From assembly GCF_014637795.1 (NCBI RefSeq), contig NZ_BMFD01000026.1:1-33001 (forward strand): a DNA stretch of 33,001 nucleotides, read 5' to 3'. Every line of letters starts with the position of its first letter. Position 1 is the first letter of the stretch. The position numbers were made by a program, and so were the translations under genes. This DNA is from Belliella aquatica (lineage in GTDB: Bacteria > Bacteroidota > Bacteroidia > Cytophagales > Cyclobacteriaceae). The notes beneath the pieces are model-generated. The model made no database searches. It saw only the letters and a program-made list of their open reading frames with translations, and was not told where the DNA came from. This document shows, in pieces, positions 25,901 to 33,001 of the stretch.

Positions 25901-26773
25901 TTGGGACTAAAAGAGAAAGTAAGAAGCTGGGTCGAGACGAAATTTCTATTCGTAATACGAAAAGAAGAGGATTTTTCTGTAATTTCTTCTTTGAGCATCA
26001 CAAAAGTAAAAATAGCTTTAATTTTTATATTGTTTGTGCTAATTGCTTTCGTGATTTCTCTTTTCGCTTCAAGAACATTTTTGAGAGCTTGGTTTGATCC
26101 GGAATTTCTAGAAACAGAAAATATGGTCCGTATTGCAGAGCTTTCTGATACGATAGATTCTTTGATGATCGATTTGAAACAGAAAGACATGTATGTCAAA
26201 AATATTCAAATGATTGTGTCTGGGAATGAACAAATTGAAAATTTTAATCAAGATTCCATTTTTTTGGAGGATACTGAAAACTCTGGTAACCAAATAGATT
26301 TATTCCGTAAAAGTGAATCCACAATTGCGATTGAAGAAGAATTTAAAGGGGTTCCTCTAGATTTTTCCTCACCAAGGAATTTTGTCCCAACATCATTTAC
26401 GGAAACATATTTTTACCCACCGATTAAGGGAGTCGTGGTTTCTGGATTTGAACCACAAGAAAATCATTTTGGTGTGGATATCGTGGCCACTGAAAATGAA
26501 CCTGTCAAAGCAATAGCAGCAGGGACAGTCATCATGTCTTCTTGGACTTTAGAAACCGGTTATGTTATTGGTATTCAACATTCCAATGAATTGGTTTCTT
26601 TTTACAAACATAATTCAGTATTATTGAAAACTGTTGGAGATATCATTAGAGGAGGAGAAATCATCTCTATCATCGGTAATACAGGAGAGTTGACAACGGG
26701 TCAGCATCTACATTTCGAGCTATGGTATAAAGGTAGCCCGCTCAATCCCCAAGAATTCATTACATTTAATTAA
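25901..26773 (+). CDS. M23 (LytM-type) peptidoglycan endopeptidase, membrane anchored
   Basis: A 290-residue single-pass inner-membrane protein. A basic N-terminus is followed by one helix (about 37-57), a short coiled-coil-like stretch (about 70-110), and a periplasmic M23 domain (about 170-285). Zinc ligands are visible: His and Asp in NHFGVD, and the HxH of GQHLHFELW. The remaining catalytic His appears in SFYKHNS. It should therefore cleave peptide cross-links in the wall. The start is TTG at 25901 (MGLKEKVRSWVETKFLFVIRK); an in-frame stop at 25886 excludes upstream ATGs. The bactofilin gene begins 1 nt after its stop, as in known M23-bactofilin cell-shape pairs. Confidence 0.88.
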   Translation: MGLKEKVRSWVETKFLFVIRKEEDFSVISSLSITKVKIALIFILFVLIAFVISLFASRTFLRAWFDPEFLETENMVRIAELSDTIDSLMIDLKQKDMYVKNIQMIVSGNEQIENFNQDSIFLEDTENSGNQIDLFRKSESTIAIEEEFKGVPLDFSSPRNFVPTSFTETYFYPPIKGVVVSGFEPQENHFGVDIVATENEPVKAIAAGTVIMSSWTLETGYVIGIQHSNELVSFYKHNSVLLKTVGDIIRGGEIISIIGNTGELTTGQHLHFELWYKGSPLNPQEFITFN

Positions 26774-26774
26774 T

Positions 26775-27200
26775 ATGTTTAACAAGCAAGAAGACAAAAA
26801 ATCAGTTGCTGAAATGGTCAGTTCCAGCAATGTGATTTCAAAGGAAACTTTCATCAAAGGAGATATCAAAGCACAAGGAAATATTAGAATCGAAGGAAAA
26901 GTAGAAGGTACTTTGGATTCTCAAAATAAAATTGTGATTGGTGATTCTGCCTTAGTGATAGGGAATGTTAGGGCAGAAGAAGCTGAAGTTTCAGGCAGAA
27001 TTGAAGGTGAGATTCATTGCACCGGAGTATTATTTCTCAAAAAAACAGCGATAATCGACGGGAATATCTTTACCCAAAAGCTAGTTGTAGAGAATGGTGC
27101 CATATTCAATGGCAAATGTCAAATGGGAGAAGCTGCTGCTAAACCTTTAAATGGTAAGGTCAAACGTGATGCCACAGAAAAAGAACTCATCTCAAGATAG
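26775..27200 (+). CDS. Bactofilin (DUF583 cytoskeletal protein)
   Basis: A 141-residue cytoskeletal protein that polymerises without nucleotide. The central region (about 28-115) is a right-handed beta-helix of short repeats, for example KGDIKAQGNIRIEGKVEGTL, VIGNVRAEEAEVSGRIEGEI and IDGNIFTQKLVVENGAIFNGKC. It is flanked by disordered tails. Bactofilins recruit wall enzymes, and the M23 peptidase encoded 1 nt upstream is the evident partner, as with CcmA and Csd proteins in Helicobacter (family knowledge). The 3' end overlaps the atpZ coding sequence by 32 nt, which couples the pair to the ATP synthase operon. Confidence 0.93.
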   Translation: MFNKQEDKKSVAEMVSSSNVISKETFIKGDIKAQGNIRIEGKVEGTLDSQNKIVIGDSALVIGNVRAEEAEVSGRIEGEIHCTGVLFLKKTAIIDGNIFTQKLVVENGAIFNGKCQMGEAAAKPLNGKVKRDATEKELISR

Positions 27201-27420
27201 TTTTCCAGTTTATGTAAAATACATCGGATTATCCTTTCAACTATCCGCCATAATAGGTCTTGGTACTTGGTTAGGCTGGATTATCCAACAAAAGAGCCAA
27301 ATAAAATTTCCTGTTTGGCTCTTACTTTTTTGCTTCCTTTCGATCGTTCTTGCTTTTTATCAACTTTTTCAGTCATTGAAAAATGACAATAAGATAGAAG
27401 AAAAGAATAAAAAGTCTTAA
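27169..27420 (+). CDS. atpZ: AtpZ-like subunit (F1Fo ATPase accessory membrane protein)
   Basis: An 83-residue protein with two transmembrane helices (about 17-38 and 47-67). The pattern SGLSFQL-type (here IGLSFQLSAIIGLGTWLGWIIQ) fits the AtpZ family encoded at the head of many atp operons, thought to assist assembly or Mg/Ca transport. The start is ATG at 27169, inside the end of the bactofilin gene (32-nt overlap). An ATG at 27151 would add six residues. The interior holds a 10-bp inverted repeat (27292-27301 with 27314-27323) followed by a T-rich run. Next comes an AtpI-like gene after 24 nt. Confidence 0.8.
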   Translation: MPQKKNSSQDSFPVYVKYIGLSFQLSAIIGLGTWLGWIIQQKSQIKFPVWLLLFCFLSIVLAFYQLFQSLKNDNKIEEKNKKS

Positions 27421-27444
27421 TTTTGCGCCTCCATTAAAAAGGCC

Positions 27445-27831
27445 ATGTCTAGCATAAAAATATTTACGGTAAGGATTTTAGCATTGACGCTAATTTTAGC
27501 AGGCATCATCTATGTCATGCAAAACTATCTCTTACCAAATTGGATCCATCCTTCGGTATGGCTAGTCCTTTCTTTTTTTGCTTTACTGACATGGCTTACA
27601 GGAACTTTTGTTCATTATCTGATAAAATTGAGCAAAGAAAATTCTCCAAATATCCTTCTTGGGGCTACAGCTTTGAGATTTATGGCAAGTTTAGGATTTA
27701 TTGTAATCTACCTTTTCTTGGATGTTGAGAATATAATTCTGTTCGTTGCTAATTTCTTTGTTATTTATTTGTTCTACTTAATATTTGATATATACGGGTT
27801 AATAGCTAATTTGCGCCCGCATTCAAAATAG
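27445..27831 (+). CDS. AtpI-like four-helix membrane protein
   Basis: A 128-residue very hydrophobic protein with four predicted transmembrane helices (about 8-26, 34-57, 72-92 and 95-118). Position and topology match the ATP synthase protein I (AtpI) slot between atpZ and atpB. AtpI assists c-ring assembly in some species. Sequence similarity to AtpI is weak by eye, so the call rests mainly on context and helix count. The gap to atpB is 19 nt. The product ends in a short polar tail (LRPHSK). Confidence 0.65.
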   Translation: MSSIKIFTVRILALTLILAGIIYVMQNYLLPNWIHPSVWLVLSFFALLTWLTGTFVHYLIKLSKENSPNILLGATALRFMASLGFIVIYLFLDVENIILFVANFFVIYLFYLIFDIYGLIANLRPHSK

Positions 27832-27850
27832 GTCATAAAAATTCGATTTG

Positions 27851-28870
27851 ATGTTCCGTAAGTTTCTTTGCCTAAGTGTTTTATTTTCAGCAGTTTTGCT
27901 GACGTTTTCAACTCCTACTTTCGCGAGTGGTGATGATGAAGACAAGACTGGATTTATCATGCATCACATAAAGGACTCCCATGAGTGGCATTTTGCTACC
28001 TTTGGGCATACTCATGTGACGCTTCCTCTTCCGATCATCATTTATTCTGCTGATCGTGGTTTAGAAACCTTTATGTCATCTGATTTTCAGGATCACGAAA
28101 CACATAAGTTTGGAGAAGCATATGGTGTTGAAGGGTATTTTATCGACGAACATGACCATCTGCATAGAGCTGATGGGGCTAGTTTCACGGATCTTTCGAT
28201 TACCAAAAATGTAGCTATGCTATTTTTAGTGATTTTGGTAATGGGTTACTTAATCCTATCTGCTGCAAGTCATTACAAGAAGCATGGTGTTCAATCTCCA
28301 AAAGGAATCGCTTCATTCATCGAGCCAATTGTTATCTTTGTAAGAGACGAAATTGCTCACAAATCAATTGGTCCGAAATACAAGAAATTTGTACCTTATT
28401 TACTTACACTATTCTTCTTTATCTGGATAGGTAATTTGATGGGGTTGATGCCCGGCGCTGCTAACCTTACTGGAAATATTGCTGTGACAGCTACATTGGC
28501 TGTTTTGACATTCGTTCTAGTCAATGTTAATGGAAATAAAGAATACTGGAAACACGTCTTTATGACGCCAGGTGTTCCTATTCCATTGTTGTTAGTGATA
28601 GTGCCAGTTGAGATCATAGGTTTATTTACTAAGCCTTTTGCCTTGATGGTTCGTCTCTTTGTAGCGATCACCGCAGGTCACATTGTTATCTTAGCATTTA
28701 TTGCATTGGTATTCATCTTTGAATCTTATGCAATAGGCGTTGTGAGTACCTTAATGGTTACTTTCTTGAATCTTATTGAGTTGTTGGTAGCGACAATTCA
28801 AGCTTATGTCTTCACGCTTTTCACTGCGATGTATATCGGTGGTGCAGTAGCAGAACACGAGCATCATTAA
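27851..28870 (+). CDS. atpB: ATP synthase Fo subunit a
   Basis: Proton-channel subunit of F1Fo ATP synthase, 339 residues. The essential Arg is R268 in KPFALMVRLFVAITAGH. Around it lie the usual helices, including FFFIWIGNLMGLMPG and the final FLNLIELLVATIQAYVFTLFTAMYIGGA. A signal-like segment (about 1-26) and an 85-residue His-rich N-terminal region (MHHIKDSHEWHF, EHDHLHRADG) precede the core. This extension is usual in Bacteroidota AtpB. The start is the ATG at 27851; the TTG three bases upstream is ignored. The next gene, atpE, follows after 40 nt. Confidence 0.95.
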   Translation: MFRKFLCLSVLFSAVLLTFSTPTFASGDDEDKTGFIMHHIKDSHEWHFATFGHTHVTLPLPIIIYSADRGLETFMSSDFQDHETHKFGEAYGVEGYFIDEHDHLHRADGASFTDLSITKNVAMLFLVILVMGYLILSAASHYKKHGVQSPKGIASFIEPIVIFVRDEIAHKSIGPKYKKFVPYLLTLFFFIWIGNLMGLMPGAANLTGNIAVTATLAVLTFVLVNVNGNKEYWKHVFMTPGVPIPLLLVIVPVEIIGLFTKPFALMVRLFVAITAGHIVILAFIALVFIFESYAIGVVSTLMVTFLNLIELLVATIQAYVFTLFTAMYIGGAVAEHEHH

Positions 28871-28901
28871 TTTGGAATTTCTTTGTTCAATTTATAAATA
28901 A

Positions 28902-29171
<270 letters not shown>

Positions 29172-29185
29172 GAACAACAGAAAAT

Positions 29186-29210
29186 AGGGATTGGCGTTAG
29201 GCCAATCCCT
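29186..29210 (+). promoter_or_regulatory. Perfect hairpin in the atpE-atpF gap
   Basis: AGGGATTGGC (29186-29195) pairs fully with GCCAATCCCT (29201-29210) around the 5-nt loop GTTAG. The following bases (TCTCTTGATTT) contain no run of four Ts, so it is a poor terminator. An mRNA-stabilising or partial-attenuation element after the high-copy c subunit is the likely role (inference). Confidence 0.7.
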
Positions 29211-29253
29211 TCTCTTGATTTGAACAAAATTGAAATTATAACTCTCAATAGAA

Positions 29254-29748
29254 ATGGATCTTATACTACCTAGTTCGGGGCTTATTATTTGGCAACTTAT
29301 CGGTTTCCTAGCCTTGTTATTTATCTTGATGAAGTTTGCTTGGAAGCCTATCCTTGAGACTTTGGAAGAAAGAGAATCAAGCATTGATGACGCATTGAAA
29401 GCAGCTGAGCGTGCAAAGGCTGAAATGGCCAATCTGAAGTCTGAAAATGAGAAATTGCTACAAGAAGCAAGAATCGAAAGAGACAATATCTTGAAGACGG
29501 CTAATGATGCTTCTGCTAAGATGATCGAAGATGCAAAACAAGCAGCTATAGCTGAAGGAGCTAAAATGATTGAGAATGCAAAGGCTGTAATTGAAAATGA
29601 GAAAAAAGCTGCTTTGACTGAAGTGAAAAACCAAGTTGCTCAGCTTACATTAGAAGTTACAGATAAATTATTGAGAAAAAATCTTTCGTCCCAAGCTGCT
29701 CAACAAGAGCTGGTAGAAGGTATGGTAAAAGATATTAACTTGAACTAA
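29254..29748 (+). CDS. atpF: ATP synthase Fo subunit b
   Basis: The 164-residue peripheral stalk subunit. One N-terminal transmembrane helix (about 9-28, IIWQLIGFLALLFILMKF) is followed by WKPILETLEERESSIDDAL and a long Ala/Glu/Lys-rich coiled-coil helix to about residue 150, as expected for subunit b. It dimerises and ties Fo to the F1 head through subunit delta. atpH follows after 1 nt. No second b-type gene is present, so this is a homodimer stalk. Confidence 0.95.
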   Translation: MDLILPSSGLIIWQLIGFLALLFILMKFAWKPILETLEERESSIDDALKAAERAKAEMANLKSENEKLLQEARIERDNILKTANDASAKMIEDAKQAAIAEGAKMIENAKAVIENEKKAALTEVKNQVAQLTLEVTDKLLRKNLSSQAAQQELVEGMVKDINLN

Positions 29749-29749
29749 G

Positions 29750-30310
29750 ATGTCTGAATTTAGAGTCTCCACCAGATATGCAAAGTCCCTTCTCGAGTTA
29801 GCCAATGAAAAAGGTATACTTGAAGAAGTTCTGGCTGATATGAAGCAATTAGCATCGGTAGCAGCAGCTAACCGTGATTTTGCTTTGAGCTTAAAAAGTC
29901 CGATTATCAATTTTGATAAAAAATTGAAGGTTTTGACTGCTTTGTTTGAGAAATCTGCAAATGCAATGACAATGGCTTTTTATGGTATCGTGGCCAAGAA
30001 AAATAGAGCGGATCTTTTGGTGGATATCGCTAGAGAATTTCAAGTACAATATAATGTTTTCAAAGGAATCCAAGTCGCTGACTTGACTACCACTTTCCCA
30101 ATTACAGATGAGCTGAGAAGTAGATTTGTAGGTTTGGTAAAAGAGATTTCCGGATTGGACAAAATAGAATTGGTTGAGAAAATTGATGCAGAACTCATCG
30201 GTGGGTTTGTCTTAAAAGTAAATGACAGGCAACTTGACGAGTCTCTAAGCAGCAAATTGAAAGCACTTCGCTTGGAATTTTCTCATAATCATTACGAGAG
30301 TAAAATATAA
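29750..30310 (+). CDS. atpH: ATP synthase F1 subunit delta
   Basis: A 186-residue subunit linking the top of the F1 hexamer to the b stalk. The start STRYAKSLLELANEKG is the family signature. The N-terminal helical domain spans about 1-105. The C-terminal part contains VEKIDAELIGGFVLKVNDRQLDESLSSKLKAL, the second conserved block. Its length is usual. It begins 1 nt after atpF, and atpA follows after 32 nt. Confidence 0.95.
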   Translation: MSEFRVSTRYAKSLLELANEKGILEEVLADMKQLASVAAANRDFALSLKSPIINFDKKLKVLTALFEKSANAMTMAFYGIVAKKNRADLLVDIAREFQVQYNVFKGIQVADLTTTFPITDELRSRFVGLVKEISGLDKIELVEKIDAELIGGFVLKVNDRQLDESLSSKLKALRLEFSHNHYESKI

Positions 30311-30342
30311 ATCATAGCAATAACATTTAATCATATTCGATA

Positions 30343-31920
30343 ATGGCAGAAGTAAGACCTGACGAAGTTTCGGCAATATTGAGAGAACAACTCTCTGGTG
30401 TCAGAACTGAGGCTGAATTGGAAGAAGTGGGTACCGTCCTTCAAGTAGGTGATGGTGTAGCCCGTATCTATGGACTTTCTAAAGCTCAGGCTGGTGAATT
30501 GTTAGAGTTCGAAAACGGACTTAAAGCAATGGTGCTTAACCTGGAAGAAGATAACGTGGGTGCCGTATTGTTCGGTGACTCAAAAGGAGTGAAAGAAGGT
30601 GATACTGTAAAGAGAACCAAGAAAATCGCTTCTATCAACGTAGGTGAAGGAATGCTTGGTCGCGTTGTGGATACTTTGGGTAACCCAATCGATGGTAAAG
30701 GTCCTTTGACAGGTGAATTGTATGATATGCCTTTGGAAAGAAAAGCTCCAGGTGTAATCTACAGACAGCCAGTTACAGAGCCGCTTCAGACAGGTATCAA
30801 ATCAATTGATGCGATGATTCCAATCGGAAGAGGTCAGCGTGAATTGGTAATTGGTGACCGTCAGACTGGTAAGACTGCAGTAGTTATTGATACGATTTTG
30901 AACCAAAAAGAATTCTATGACAAAGGTGAGCCAGTTTTCTGTATCTATGTAGCGATAGGTCAAAAGGCTTCTACTGTTGCAGGTGTGGTTGCTGCTTTGG
31001 AAAAAGGTGGTGCACTTCCTTACACAGTTGTAGTTTCTGCTTCTGCTGCTGATCCAGCTCCAATGCAATTCTTTGCTCCATTTACTGGTGCTGCAATCGG
31101 TGAATTCTTCCGTGATACAGGAAGACCAGCCTTAGTTGTTTATGATGATTTGTCTAAGCAAGCTGTTGCTTACCGTGAAGTTTCTCTACTCTTGAGAAGA
31201 CCTCCGGGACGTGAAGCATATCCAGGTGATGTATTCTACCTTCACTCAAGATTACTAGAAAGAGCTGCGAAAATCAACGCTTCTGACAAAATCGCTAGTC
31301 AAATGAACGATTTGCCTGAGTCAATCAAGCATTTGGTAAAAGGTGGTGGTTCGTTAACAGCACTTCCTATTATTGAAACACAAGCGTCTGACGTTTCTGC
31401 ATATATCCCAACGAACGTGATTTCCATTACTGATGGACAGATCTTCTTGGAAACGAACCTTTTCAACTCGGGTATTAGACCTGCTATTAACGTAGGTATC
31501 TCCGTATCTAGAGTAGGGGGTAATGCACAGATCAAATCAATGAAAAAGGTAGCAGGTACTTTGAAGTTAGATCAAGCACAATTCCGTGAATTGGAAGCTT
31601 TCTCTAAATTCGGATCTGATCTTGATGCGTCTACAAAGAGAACTATCGAAAGAGGTAGAAGAAACCAAGAAATCTTGAAACAAGCTCAGTATGCACCAGT
31701 TGCAGTTGAAAATCAAGTAGCGATTATCTATGCTTCTACAAAAGGTTTGATGGACAGCGTGCCAGTAGAGAAAGCAAGACAATTCGAGAAAGAATTCTAC
31801 TTGTTATTGGCAGCTAGTTACCCTGAAGCTTTGGTTGCCATCAAAAAAGGTGACTTAGACACAGCAGGTAAATTGTTGGAAGCAGCAGCGAAAGAGTTGT
31901 CTCCAAAATACGCGAAGTAA
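30343..31920 (+). CDS. atpA: ATP synthase F1 subunit alpha
   Basis: The 525-residue non-catalytic nucleotide-binding subunit of the F1 hexamer. The beta-barrel N-terminal domain spans about 25-95. The P-loop GDRQTGKT is at 171-178. The Walker B region is [46 protein letters not shown], and the C-terminal helical domain begins near 390. The Arg finger region ([10 protein letters not shown]) is intact. Codon use is more biased than in neighbouring genes, consistent with high expression. The catalytic partner beta (atpD) is not in the window. A terminator-like hairpin lies between this gene and atpG. Confidence 0.97.
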   Translation: MAEVRPDEVSAILREQLSGVRTEAELEEVGTVLQVGDGVARIYGLSKAQAGELLEFENGLKAMVLNLEEDNVGAVLFGDSKGVKEGDTVKRTKKIASINVGEGMLGRVVDTLGNPIDGKGPLTGELYDMPLERKAPGVIYRQPVTEPLQTGIKSIDAMIPIGRGQRELVIGDRQTGKTAVVIDTILNQKEFYDKGEPVFCIYVAIGQKASTVAGVVAALEKGGALPYTVVVSASAADPAPMQFFAPFTGAAIGEFFRDTGRPALVVYDDLSKQAVAYREVSLLLRRPPGREAYPGDVFYLHSRLLERAAKINASDKIASQMNDLPESIKHLVKGGGSLTALPIIETQASDVSAYIPTNVISITDGQIFLETNLFNSGIRPAINVGISVSRVGGNAQIKSMKKVAGTLKLDQAQFRELEAFSKFGSDLDASTKRTIERGRRNQEILKQAQYAPVAVENQVAIIYASTKGLMDSVPVEKARQFEKEFYLLLAASYPEALVAIKKGDLDTAGKLLEAAAKELSPKYAK

Positions 31921-31935
31921 TTAAATCGATCTAAT

Positions 31936-31967
31936 CATACTTGGGGTTTGATCCCCAAGTGTGTTTT
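31936..31967 (+). terminator. Terminator-like hairpin in the atpA-atpG gap
   Basis: An 11-bp stem with one G-U pair joins 31936-31946 (CATACTTGGGG) to 31953-31963 (CCCCAAGTGTG) around a 6-nt loop, followed by TTTT (31964-31967). It looks like a weak intrinsic terminator or attenuator, since atpG lies only 34 nt farther on the same strand. Confidence 0.6.
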
Positions 31968-32000
31968 AATATAAGATACCTCTCCATATCACAATAATAT

Positions 32001-32876
32001 ATGGCTAATTTAAAGGAAGTAAAGGAAAGAATTAATTCGGTAGTTTCTACACAGCAAATTACGAAAGCCATGAAAATGGTGGCTGCAGCGAAACTGAGAA
32101 GAGCGCAGGACAAAATCACTCAGATGCGTCCATACTCACAGAAATTAACGACAATCCTAAACAATGTTTCCGCTGCCAGTGATGGTCAAGCTGACATTGT
32201 CTTTGCTGAAAAACGTGAAGTCAATAATGTACTAGTGATTCCAATCACTTCTGACAAAGGTCTTTGTGGTGCTTTCAATACAAACGTATTAAAAGCCTCA
32301 AGTGCTGCTATTGCTGGTCAGTTTGCAGGAAAAAATATTACTGTGCTTCCTTTGGGAAAAAAGGCATTTGAATTCTTCAAGAAAAGAGGTTTTAATGTAA
32401 TTGATACTTATTACCAAGTTTTCTCTGACGTCTCTTTTGAAAATGTGAAGTTGGCTGCTGAGTTTGCTATGAATCAGTTTGCTGATGGGAACTACGACAA
32501 AATAGTATTGGTATATAACCACTTCAAAAATGTGGCAACGCAAGAAGTAATAGTAGAGAACTTCCTTCCAATGTCTTCTGATACAGAAGATGCTGTTAAG
32601 AAAGGGTCTGATACGGACTATATCCTTGAACCATCAAGAGAGTATATCATCGAAGAACTTGTTCCTACTTCATTGAAAATTCAGTTTTTCAAGGCTGTAC
32701 TTGAAAGCAATGCTTCCGAGCATGGAGCTCGTATGACTGCTATGGACAAAGCAACTGAAAATGCTGGTGAGCTATTGAAAGACCTAAGATTGATGTACAA
32801 TAGATCACGTCAAGCTGCTATTACCAATGAAATCCTTGAGATCGTAGCCGGTGCAAATGCACTAGGAGGGAAGTAA
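32001..32876 (+). CDS. atpG: ATP synthase F1 subunit gamma
   Basis: The central rotor shaft of F1, 291 residues. It couples c-ring rotation to catalysis. The N-terminal helix NLKEVKERINSVVSTQQITKAMKMVAAAKLRRAQ and the C-terminal helix (ENAGELLKDLRLMYNRSRQAAITNEILEIVAGANAL) form the coiled coil inside the alpha/beta ring. The middle Rossmann-like part contains ITSDKGLCGAFN. Length and motifs are standard. The stop codon is 24 nt from the right inverted-repeat boundary. atpD and atpC do not follow within the window, and the remaining space is repeat. Confidence 0.96.
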   Translation: MANLKEVKERINSVVSTQQITKAMKMVAAAKLRRAQDKITQMRPYSQKLTTILNNVSAASDGQADIVFAEKREVNNVLVIPITSDKGLCGAFNTNVLKASSAAIAGQFAGKNITVLPLGKKAFEFFKKRGFNVIDTYYQVFSDVSFENVKLAAEFAMNQFADGNYDKIVLVYNHFKNVATQEVIVENFLPMSSDTEDAVKKGSDTDYILEPSREYIIEELVPTSLKIQFFKAVLESNASEHGARMTAMDKATENAGELLKDLRLMYNRSRQAAITNEILEIVAGANALGGK

Positions 32877-32900
32877 TTTCGGAATTAAGATCTAAGATTT

Positions 32901-33001
32901 TGGTAATGTGGTCAAAAATAGTTGGTGACTTTTGTTGAAAAATTTCTTAACATGCCATGCAGATTCGAAGAGGACGTAAGCTCTGCTGAGGAGCAACTTA
33001 C
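32901..33001. repeat. Right copy of the 101-bp perfect inverted repeat; probable insertion-sequence end
   Basis: It is the exact reverse complement of 3-103, with no mismatch, and continues past the window edge. It starts 24 nt after the atpG stop. An ATG at 32952 opens a frame reading outward to the edge (MPCRFEEDVSSAEEQL). On the other strand a frame enters from the edge and ends inside the repeat. Either could be part of a transposase gene, and neither fragment is diagnostic. Confidence 0.9.

Noticed and set aside
27900-28190. The His-rich N-terminal region of AtpB as a novel metal-binding fusion
   Set aside because: A His-rich extension of this type is usual in Bacteroidota AtpB, so it is not special to this genome.

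Overview
The window is a stretch of core chromosome from a Bacteroidota bacterium, most likely order Cytophagales (a Cyclobacteriaceae-type organism). This rests on protein content: the type IX secretion/gliding genes gldK-gldL-gldM-gldN with a PorP/SprF protein and a SprE/PorW lipoprotein, a histidine-rich N-terminal extension on ATP synthase subunit a, DUF4271 and DUF4197 proteins, A+T-rich DNA, and promoter-like sites of the Bacteroidota type (TTG about 19-21 nt before TAnnTTTG) rather than sigma-70 boxes. I see no tRNA, rRNA, CRISPR array, phage genes or complete transposase gene, and no gene-free stretch longer than 300 bases.

Layout. 1-103: one end of a repeat. 111-4351 (minus): three envelope chaperone genes in one operon, a two-parvulin lipoprotein, a catalytic-domain-less SurA-like lipoprotein and a SurA-type protein. 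4443-7288 (minus): a partner-switch module of membrane SpoIIE-type phosphatase, STAS protein and RsbW-type kinase. 7364-8104 (plus): a DUF4197 lipoprotein. 8118-9583 (minus): hemW and a DUF721/DciA-like gene. 9709-13372 (plus): a BamA-like outer-membrane protein, a DUF4271 membrane protein and hemD. 13450-18972 (plus): PorP/SprF and gldKLMN. 18994-25788 (minus): uvrC, a class A penicillin-binding protein and sprE/porW. 25901-27200 (plus): an M23 peptidase and a bactofilin. 27169-32876 (plus): the F1Fo ATP synthase operon atpZ, atpI-like, atpB, E, F, H, A, G. 32901-33001: the second repeat end.

The gene content is mainly cell-envelope biology. Chaperones and the BamA-like barrel serve outer-membrane protein traffic. 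GldL/GldM form the proton-driven motor of the type IX system and GldK/GldN form its periplasmic ring, with SprE/PorW linking to the translocon. PBP1A, M23 peptidase and bactofilin build and shape the wall. The ATP synthase operon lacks atpD and atpC (beta and epsilon), which must lie elsewhere.

The strongest unexplained signal is a perfect 101-bp inverted repeat at the two extreme ends of the window (3-103 and 32901-33001). Each copy starts a few bases past the stop codon of the outermost gene (surA-like on the left, atpG on the right) and runs off the window edge. It looks like the ends of two oppositely oriented copies of one mobile element, which could allow inversion of the whole 33-kb block. 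Otherwise I found no clearly undescribed system. Secondary signals are hairpins inside the atp operon, a hairpin that should terminate in only one direction, and several non-ATG starts.
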